Under the pieces are notes generated by a model. That model worked only from the letters and a program-made list of their open reading frames with translations. It did not search any database and had not been told where the DNA came from. A DNA stretch of 64,000 nt, taken from positions 62,001-126,000 of the forward strand of contig NC_013159.1 of NCBI RefSeq assembly GCF_000023865.1. Reading direction: 5' to 3'. Made by a program: the position numbers and the translations under genes. Shown piece after piece: positions 58,394 to 64,000 of this stretch. Within the stretch, counting starts at the first letter, position 1, and each line of letters begins with the position of its first letter. The stretch is from Saccharomonospora viridis DSM 43017 (GTDB lineage: Bacteria; Actinomycetota; Actinomycetes; Mycobacteriales; Pseudonocardiaceae).

Positions 58394-59562
58394 GCTGTCG
58401 AGCGGACCTGCGGGCATTCCTCCGGACGTTGGATACGGAGACACTGGCCGACCTGGTGTGCGAGCAGGCCGATCGAGACCCGGACCTGCGACGACGACTC
58501 GTGGAACGGGCCGTCACGGCCGGCTTCGACATCGGGTCGAGCGACGCGGACACCTCCGTCGACGGTGCGGACACCGCCGACAGCGCGCAGACCGACACCG
58601 TCCAGCTCGACTCGGTGCTCGACACGGTGCAGCGACTGCTCGACGCGGGCACCTCCGCCGACGTCGCCCCCCTGGCCAAAAGGACCGTGGAGCGGATCGT
58701 CGCCGCCGTGGGACGGAACGACGGACTCCCCGCCGGACTCGCCGACCAGCTCGATCGGGCCGTGTCGCTGTACGCGCGGGCGTGTGCGGCGCACCCACCG
58801 CCGCCGCGGGAACTCGCCGAATGGCTCACGCGACTCGCCTTCGAGTGTCCGGGCTGGCCCGAGCCGTGTCTTGCGGACTTCGCCGACGCGCTCGGTACCG
58901 AGGGGTGTGCCCACGTGCGGACGATCGTGGAGGCCGCGCTCGCCGACACCGGCGTGGACGGCGACCGGCGGACGCGCGTGGCACGCGCACTGCGGTTGGA
59001 GCTCGCCGAGATCACCGGCGACGTCGACACGGTGGTGAGCCTGTTGTCCGAACAGTTGCCCCGGCTCGACGTGAGCCTGCGGATCGTACGCGTGCTGCGG
59101 GCCGCGGGACGGCACGCGGAGGCCATCGCCCACGCCGCGAAGGCCCTGGGCAACGCCACCGGCACGGTGGGGAACCAGGGCGACGGTCGTGGTCCGGTCG
59201 TCGAGGCCCTCGAACGCGTGCGTACCCAACAGCCACCCGTCGACATCTCCGACGTCGAACGCCTCCTGCGCCAGGACCGTTGTGACGAGGCGTGGAAGGC
59301 GACCGCGCGACACGAGCCCTCCGACGTGATCCCCTTGTACCGCGAGCACGTCGAGCGTCTCATCGACTCGCGCAACACCCGGCTCTACGAATGCGCGGCG
59401 GGGCAGTTGCGCAGGTTGCGGATGTTGTACCGGCGTGCGGGCGCGTCCCAGGAGTTCACCGCGTACCTGACGGAACTGCTGGGCCGGCATCGCCGTAAGA
59501 CCCGACTGCTCGACGAGATCCGCAAGGCCCGTATCGCGCTGCCCAGGACCGTCGACGGGTGA
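58390..59562 (+). CDS. Hypothetical alpha-helical partner protein of the SF1-like helicase
   Basis: Protein of 390 residues, GTGA-coupled to the helicase gene. The N-terminal LRAFLRTLDTETLADLVCEQADRDPDLRRRLVERA resembles the helical segment found in SWIM-zinc-finger and DUF6880-like proteins. The rest is almost entirely helical, with TPR-like alternation and the C-terminal block DEAWKATARHEPSDVIPLYREHVERLI, RLYECAAGQLRRLRMLYRR and FTAYLTELLGRHRRKTRLLDEI. That block matches helical repeats often found in C-terminal parts of SWIM proteins. No catalytic motif or membrane helix is visible. It probably forms a complex with the helicase. Confidence 0.65.
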   Translation: MSCRADLRAFLRTLDTETLADLVCEQADRDPDLRRRLVERAVTAGFDIGSSDADTSVDGADTADSAQTDTVQLDSVLDTVQRLLDAGTSADVAPLAKRTVERIVAAVGRNDGLPAGLADQLDRAVSLYARACAAHPPPPRELAEWLTRLAFECPGWPEPCLADFADALGTEGCAHVRTIVEAALADTGVDGDRRTRVARALRLELAEITGDVDTVVSLLSEQLPRLDVSLRIVRVLRAAGRHAEAIAHAAKALGNATGTVGNQGDGRGPVVEALERVRTQQPPVDISDVERLLRQDRCDEAWKATARHEPSDVIPLYREHVERLIDSRNTRLYECAAGQLRRLRMLYRRAGASQEFTAYLTELLGRHRRKTRLLDEIRKARIALPRTVDG

Positions 59563-59577
59563 TCGCGGACACCGATG

Positions 59578-59718
59578 TCACCGTGTCGGTGTGTCGGTCC
59601 GCTGAGTCCGACCGCCTCGCAGGTCGGTGTAGTCCAGCACGAGGGAGCCGAGGGCCATCACGATCAGCATCGTGGCCCCCAGGAGCGCGCCCACCCACGT
59701 CAGAACGTCCTCGATCAT
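59578..59718 (-). CDS. Small single-helix membrane protein (46 aa)
   Basis: Short protein MIEDVLTWVGALLGATMLI... of 46 residues with one membrane helix at about 6-30 and a charged tail DLRGGRTQRTDTPTR. GGAGGGGAAG lies just before the ATG at 59718, a very good ribosome site, which supports its reality. It lies between the helicase cassette (convergent) and the SARP regulator gene (same direction, 79 bp downstream of its stop). Function is unknown. Confidence 0.55.
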   Translation of the reverse strand: MIEDVLTWVGALLGATMLIVMALGSLVLDYTDLRGGRTQRTDTPTR

Positions 59719-59797
59719 CGTCTTCCCCTCCACCCCGGTTGATCTCTTCGTGTTCCAGGGTCGTCGGAGGCACCCGTTTCGGGTATCGGCCAACCGG

Positions 59798-62587
59798 TTA
59801 CAGCAAGCCGACCGGGATCGGCCGTTCGACTGACCTTCCGGCTGTGTGGGTGGGGGTGTGGCGTGGGTGGTGGATGCGTTCGGTGCCGAACACGTCGGCG
59901 AGCGCCGCGACGAGGGTCCGCGCCGCCCGTGCGACGACCAGCTCCTTCGGGGCGCTTCGCCCGATCAGTTCGTGGGTCAGGGCCTCGGCTGTGGCGCGGT
60001 CGCCGGTCGAGGCGAGACAGCGCGTTCCGAGCTCCACGCTCGCGCGCAGCTGACGTGGTGCGCGCATGCGGTGCCACTCGTCCACGGCGTACTGGAGGAG
60101 TTTCGCCGCCTCGGGGACCCGGCCGAGTGTGAGCAGCGTGTCCGCTAACGCCGTGCCGGCCGAGGCCGCGATCCAGGTGGCGTGAGCGCTCTTCGCCTGT
60201 GACCGCGCCCGGGCGAGTACGGCGGCTCCCTCCTCGAGGTCGGTGAGTGCTCGCGCCCGCCCCTCGGCGTAGGTGGCGAGGGCGATGCGCGGGTCCGACC
60301 CCGACGCGCGAGCGTACCGGGCCGCCGTCTCGGCGTGCCGTAACGCCTCCCGAGGGCGGCCGCCACGGGCCGCGAGCAGAGCCAGGAAGGCGTGGGCGTC
60401 GGCGTTGCCGGAGTCCGGCACGTCCACCGAGTCGAGCAGCTCGTGACACATCTCGGCGGTGCGGTCGTCGTCACCGAGGTCGTGGTAGCCGCAGATCAGA
60501 GCGCGCACGGCGGAACAGCGATGTTGCGCGGTGGTGGCGAGTTCGGCGGCCCTGGCCGCGAGGCGTAAGCCCTCCTCGGACAGGCCGCAACGGAGGGCGG
60601 CGTCCGCACCCGACGCCGTGGCCGGGGCGTGTTGGGCCAGCCTCGGGTCCGGGTCACGGGCCACCCTGAGCTGCCACGGCAGCAGCCGCGCCCGGGGACG
60701 GTACGCCGTGAGCAGTCCGATCTGCCCGCTCAGGTCGGCCGCGAGACCGGGTTCCTCGGACATCGCCCACCGCAGCGCGGAGCACACCTCGTCCTCCATC
60801 CGGCACAGCAGGTCGAACGCCGAGGGGTCGTCGTTCGACGCCACCGCGTCGGTGATCAGATCGGCGCACCACAGCGCGTGTCGCTGCCGGATCTTGCGCT
60901 CCGAATCGGTACCGGCGAACCGGCGCGTGACGATGCGACGCACCAGGTCGGGTGTCCGATAGCGGGTGCCGGTCTCGGTGTCGACGGTCGTGAGCAGGCC
61001 CGTACGGACCAGTTCGGTGAGAGCGTCGCTTGCGTCACCATCGGTGTCCACTACGGACTCGATCGCGGAGGGGTCGACGTCGCCGTCGAACACCGTGAAC
61101 GCGCCGAGCAGCTCCCGTCGTGACCCCGAGAGCCGCTCGTACGACCATTCGACGAGGTCGGACGGCCACGGTCGCGGAAGTGCGGGGTCGTTCCCGGTGG
61201 CTCGAGCGGCCAACAGTTCCACCGTCAACGGCAGGCCGTCCGCTCGGCGCAGCAGGTCCCGCGCGAGGTGGGCCTCGTCGTCGGTGGAGGGGAACTCGGG
61301 CCGTACCCGGTGGGCGCGGTCGAGGAACAGCTTCCCGGCCCGGGACAGCAAGGGGTCACGCACACCGTCCCGGGCCAGCGACCCGAGCGGGAGCACCCGC
61401 TCACCCGCGAGGCCCAGCCTGACCCGGTTGGTCGCCACCACGGTGACATCCGGACACCGGGCCCGGATCCGCCGCACGAGTGCGCGTACGGACGTGAGCA
61501 GGTGTTCACAGCCGTCGAACACCAGGATGTGCCGTCGGCCACGGAGGTATTCGGTGAGCACCATGGGTAGGTCGTCGGTGCCCTCATCGGGCCCGCGCGA
61601 GTGCAGACCCACCGCGGCGGCCACTTTCTCGTACAGCCCGAAATCGTCGCATGTGGACAAAGGAATCAAGGTCACGGGGACATCCGTGGTGGACAGTGCC
61701 GCCGACACGAGCCGGGTCTTCCCGCAGCCCGCAGGACCGGTCACGGTCACCATCCGTTCACGGTCGAGCATCGTGGACAACCGAGCCAGTTCATGTCCGC
61801 GGCCGACCAGGGGTATGCGGTCGGTGGGCCGATCCGACGGCGTGGGCTCTCGACCCGTGACGGCACGATAGGTCTGTCGCAGTTCGGTGCTCGGCCCCTC
61901 GCCGAGCTCGTCCTCCAACCGCTCGACGAGCTGGTCGTAGCACGTCACGGCGTCGGCGGTCATGCCCAAGCGGTGCAGCGCCCACATCGCGTAACCGCAG
62001 GCGCGTTCCCGCAGCGGCTCGGCCGACAACAGAGCCAACAGCCGACTCGCCGCGTCCTCCACCGCGCCGATCCTCAATTCACGCACGGCGAGGTCCTCCA
62101 CGGCCCGGGCCCGAAGCTGTCGCAGTCGCACCCCCTCCGGGTGTTCGAGCCCGTTGCGGCGCAGGTCCGGCAGCGGGTCCCCCCGCCACAGCCGCAACGC
62201 GCGGTCCAACACGGTGATCGCTTCCCGGTCGGAACACCAATGGGCCTCCTCCACCATCCGTTCGAAAAGGACGGCATCGGCGCGCTCGGCGTCCACCGTC
62301 AGCACACAGCCGCCCGCGCACCAGCTGACATCGGCCTGTGGGGCCAACAGCGTGCGCAGTCGGGTGATCCGCGTGTTGAGGGAATCGAACGGGTTACTCG
62401 GGAGTTCGTGCGGCTCCCACGCCACGTCGATGAGGGTTTCGACGTCGACACTGCGGCCCGCGTTCGCGACCAGCATCGACAACAAAGCCCGTAGCGCCTT
62501 GTCGGTAACCGGTTGGTCGGCCCCGCGTCTTACGACACGGAGTGGACCGAGAACACTGACGAAGAGGTGACCCGGGCCTTTGTACAC
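59798..62587 (-). CDS. SARP/AfsR-like transcriptional regulator with NB-ARC and TPR-type region
   Basis: Large regulator of 929 residues. An OmpR-type winged helix DNA-binding domain (about 10-95, VSVLGPLRVVRRG, SLNTRITRLRTLL) is followed by a bacterial transcriptional activation domain (about 100-255, FERMVEEAHWCSDREAITVLDRALRLWRGDPL as its first half). An NB-ARC ATPase has Walker A TGPAGCGKT near 283-291, HILVFDGCEHLL as Walker B and GLPLTVELLAARATG as the GLPL motif. The C-terminal ~350 residues are helical repeats. AfsR-type proteins integrate signals to switch on secondary metabolism. No biosynthetic genes are in this window, so it may act at a distance. GTG 62587 lacks a ribosome site. 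Confidence 0.9.
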   Translation of the reverse strand: MYKGPGHLFVSVLGPLRVVRRGADQPVTDKALRALLSMLVANAGRSVDVETLIDVAWEPHELPSNPFDSLNTRITRLRTLLAPQADVSWCAGGCVLTVDAERADAVLFERMVEEAHWCSDREAITVLDRALRLWRGDPLPDLRRNGLEHPEGVRLRQLRARAVEDLAVRELRIGAVEDAASRLLALLSAEPLRERACGYAMWALHRLGMTADAVTCYDQLVERLEDELGEGPSTELRQTYRAVTGREPTPSDRPTDRIPLVGRGHELARLSTMLDRERMVTVTGPAGCGKTRLVSAALSTTDVPVTLIPLSTCDDFGLYEKVAAAVGLHSRGPDEGTDDLPMVLTEYLRGRRHILVFDGCEHLLTSVRALVRRIRARCPDVTVVATNRVRLGLAGERVLPLGSLARDGVRDPLLSRAGKLFLDRAHRVRPEFPSTDDEAHLARDLLRRADGLPLTVELLAARATGNDPALPRPWPSDLVEWSYERLSGSRRELLGAFTVFDGDVDPSAIESVVDTDGDASDALTELVRTGLLTTVDTETGTRYRTPDLVRRIVTRRFAGTDSERKIRQRHALWCADLITDAVASNDDPSAFDLLCRMEDEVCSALRWAMSEEPGLAADLSGQIGLLTAYRPRARLLPWQLRVARDPDPRLAQHAPATASGADAALRCGLSEEGLRLAARAAELATTAQHRCSAVRALICGYHDLGDDDRTAEMCHELLDSVDVPDSGNADAHAFLALLAARGGRPREALRHAETAARYARASGSDPRIALATYAEGRARALTDLEEGAAVLARARSQAKSAHATWIAASAGTALADTLLTLGRVPEAAKLLQYAVDEWHRMRAPRQLRASVELGTRCLASTGDRATAEALTHELIGRSAPKELVVARAARTLVAALADVFGTERIHHPRHTPTHTAGRSVERPIPVGLL

Positions 62588-62621
62588 ACGGGCTATGGTC
62601 GAGCCCTACCGGGGGATTCTC

Positions 62622-62646
62622 CACTCGGGACTCACCGGACCGAGTG
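62622..62646. terminator. 7-bp hairpin downstream of coaA
   Basis: CACTCGG at 62622-62628 pairs with CCGAGTG at 62640-62646 across an 11-nt loop, 4 bp beyond the coaA stop on the minus strand. It lies in the 63-bp gap before the SARP gene. Confidence 0.45.
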
Positions 62647-62650
62647 AGTG

Positions 62651-63583
62651 TTAGAGCTTGCGCAGCCGGACCCAGTTGATCGAATGGTCGCTGTCCTTGC
62701 GCAACACCAGCGTGGCCCGGGGGCGCGTGGGTCGGATGTTCTCCACCAGATTCGGCTCGTTGATCGTCTTCCACAGGTGGCGCGCCTCGGCCCGGGCCTC
62801 GTCGTCGGGCAGGTTCGCGTAGTGGTGGAAGTGGGACGCGGGGTCGGAGAAGGCCGTGTGCCGCAGCTTCAGGAACCGTTCGATGTACCACCGCTCGATG
62901 TCGGCGGTATGAGCGTCGACGTAGATCGAGAAGTCGAACAGGTCCGACACGGTGAGTCGCGGTCCCGGTTGCAGGACGTTGAGTCCCTCCAGGATCAGGA
63001 TGTCGGGTCGGCGTACGACCTGCTCCTCACCGGGCAGGATGTCGTAGGCGAGGTGGGAGTAGACGGGGGCCCTGACCTCCTCCGCCCCGGATTTCACCTC
63101 GGTGACGAACCGCAGCAATGCTCTGCGGTCGTAACTTTCGGGGAAGCCCTTGCGGTGCATCAGCCCCCTGCGCACGAGTTCCTCGCGGGGGTAGAGGAAA
63201 CCGTCCGTGGTGACCAGGTCCACCTTCGGATGATCCGGCCAGCGGGCCAGCAGGGTGCGCAGGATACGGGCGGTCGTGGATTTACCCACCGCGACGCTCC
63301 CCGCGATACCGATGATGAACGGCACCTTGGTTCCTCGGGTGTCCTCCCCGAGGAACGTGGTGGTGGCCTCGTAGAGCCGTTGCCGCGCGGCCACCTGGAG
63401 GTTGATCAGGCGGGACAGCGGGAGGTACACCTCGGCGACCTCGTTGAGGTCGATCTGCTCACCCAGCCCACGCAGCCGGTTCAGCTCCTCGGCGGTCAGC
63501 GGCAACGGTGTCGAACGACGCAGTTGACGCCACTGGTCACGCTGAAGTTCGACATAAGGGCTGCGCTCGCGGACCCGCGGCAT
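62651..63583 (-). CDS. coaA: Type I pantothenate kinase
   Basis: Cytoplasmic enzyme of 310 residues that phosphorylates pantothenate, the first and rate-controlling step of coenzyme A synthesis. The P-loop [12 protein letters not shown] is at 92-103 with Lys101. [10 protein letters not shown] provides the catalytic Asp and [11 protein letters not shown] is a type I signature. [20 protein letters not shown] and [10 protein letters not shown] further match E. coli and mycobacterial CoaA in order and length. GGAG lies 8-10 nt before the ATG. It lies upstream of the SARP gene in the same direction, and the two are separated by a hairpin. Confidence 0.96.
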   Translation of the reverse strand: MPRVRERSPYVELQRDQWRQLRRSTPLPLTAEELNRLRGLGEQIDLNEVAEVYLPLSRLINLQVAARQRLYEATTTFLGEDTRGTKVPFIIGIAGSVAVGKSTTARILRTLLARWPDHPKVDLVTTDGFLYPREELVRRGLMHRKGFPESYDRRALLRFVTEVKSGAEEVRAPVYSHLAYDILPGEEQVVRRPDILILEGLNVLQPGPRLTVSDLFDFSIYVDAHTADIERWYIERFLKLRHTAFSDPASHFHHYANLPDDEARAEARHLWKTINEPNLVENIRPTRPRATLVLRKDSDHSINWVRLRKL

Positions 63584-63700
63584 TGCTCACTCCTCGCCCG
63601 TCGGTGGGCCAGTGTGTACGGCTTGGCTCACGAGCATTCAACGTTAGGCGCTCGACGAGCTCAACGCGCTGTGACGTTCTACACCGTCATCGTGGCGCGG

Positions 63701-64000
63701 TTAACTCTCCGCGGGCCGGCGGTCCTGGCGATCCTTCGGGAACACTTCCTCCCACGCGGCGGCGACCTGCCGGGCGCATGTCGCCGGGGAGACCCCGCCG
63801 ACACCGGTGCCGAGACCGGGCATGGCGATGGTCTTCACGATGTCCCGGAACCGGGTGCCGTGCTCGAACTGGCCGTCCCGCCACAGCAGGAACACGGCCT
63901 TCGCCGCGAGGTACGGATGCACGGTGTCGTCCGGGAGCCGCTCGCCCGGTTCGCGCATGGTCGGCGCACTGATCAACCACTCGGGCACGGCCTCGCCCGT
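63701..64000 (-). CDS. Macro-domain-like protein, C-terminal part (cut by window edge)
   Basis: The frame is open at the right edge, so only the last ~100 residues are seen. HPYLAAKAVFLLWRDGQFEHG, RFRDIVKTIAMPGLGTGVGGVSP and CARQVAAAWEEVF match the end of macro domains, in which PGLGTGVGG-like loops bind ADP-ribose phosphate. Macro proteins remove or read ADP-ribose on proteins, RNA or metabolites. GTG 63988 is within the frame, but the domain needs ~70 more residues, so the true start is beyond the window. Confidence 0.68.
   Translation of the reverse strand, partial: TGEAVPEWLISAPTMREPGERLPDDTVHPYLAAKAVFLLWRDGQFEHGTRFRDIVKTIAMPGLGTGVGGVSPATCARQVAAAWEEVFPKDRQDRRPAES

Noticed and set aside
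1-64000. CRISPR arrays, transposons, prophage or a chromosome origin
   Set aside because: No regularly spaced repeats, transposase, phage structural genes, dnaA/dnaN/gyrase genes or large DnaA-box array are present.

Overview
The window is high-GC, densely packed actinobacterial chromosome. The evidence is strong G/C bias at third codon positions, many GTG starts, ATGA/GTGA overlaps, and typical actinobacterial families: DUF6474-, DUF5926- and DUF4328-like proteins, a SARP regulator, SigE-type ECF sigma factors and a fused CydDC. I infer a Pseudonocardiaceae member, perhaps a halotolerant one close to Saccharomonospora; the exact genus cannot be proved from this piece. There is no prophage, insertion sequence, CRISPR array or rRNA. 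One tRNA gene is present (tRNA-Gly, GCC anticodon).

Layout. 0-3.6 kb: OpuC-type osmoprotectant ABC importer (permease, ATPase, permease, lipoprotein). 3.6-9.1 kb: DUF6474-like protein, TM0106-type nuclease, SDR, gamma-glutamyltransferase family protein, SnoaL-like protein. 9.4-19.0 kb: surface-glycan locus with gmd and an FkbM methyltransferase rightward, converging on a leftward operon of two large two-domain glycosyltransferases, an AlgX/AlgJ-like acetyltransferase and a coiled-coil methyltransferase. 19.0-21.7 kb: two paralogous membrane proteins with the same N-terminal MSWQEEL-like domain. 21.7-25 kb: msrA, tRNA-Gly and an ECF sigma factor fused to its own zinc-finger anti-sigma-like domain. 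25.4-30.9 kb: LytS kinase, SppA protease, LytTR regulator, small membrane protein and SSS-family carboxylate symporter. 31-35.6 kb: rhodanese, DUF4328, cutA, DUF5926, DUF952 and a SigE-type sigma factor with a membrane partner. 35.7-43.9 kb: ferritin, arcA, CPBP protease, BCCT transporter, DUF2470 protein, IclR-like regulator and GDT1-type metal exporter. 44.1-50.1 kb: cydA-cydB-cydDC, followed by a GAF histidine kinase and a convergent NarL regulator. 52.3-55.3 kb: proVWX betaine importer. 55.3-59.6 kb: a 790-bp non-coding block and a two-gene cassette (SF1 helicase with a coiled-coil insertion plus a helical partner). 59.6-64 kb: small membrane protein, SARP/NB-ARC regulator, coaA and a partial macro-domain protein.

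How the genes fit together. Three separate compatible-solute importers (OpuC-type ABC, BCCT, ProVWX) within 55 kb point to osmotic challenge. Iron and metal handling is tied together by DtxR/IdeR-like boxes before the ferritin gene, the DUF2470 gene and possibly the GDT1 gene. Low-oxygen respiration (cydABDC) carries an 18-bp palindrome with a DosR/DevR-like core, and a compatible two-component system lies just downstream.

The most striking non-coding signal is between cydA and cydB: two perfect inverted DnaA boxes and a near-perfect parS site, which suggests an origin-proximal position. A second recurrent signal is a TANNNT hexamer 6 or 7 nt before the start codon of at least eleven genes, as expected for leaderless transcripts.
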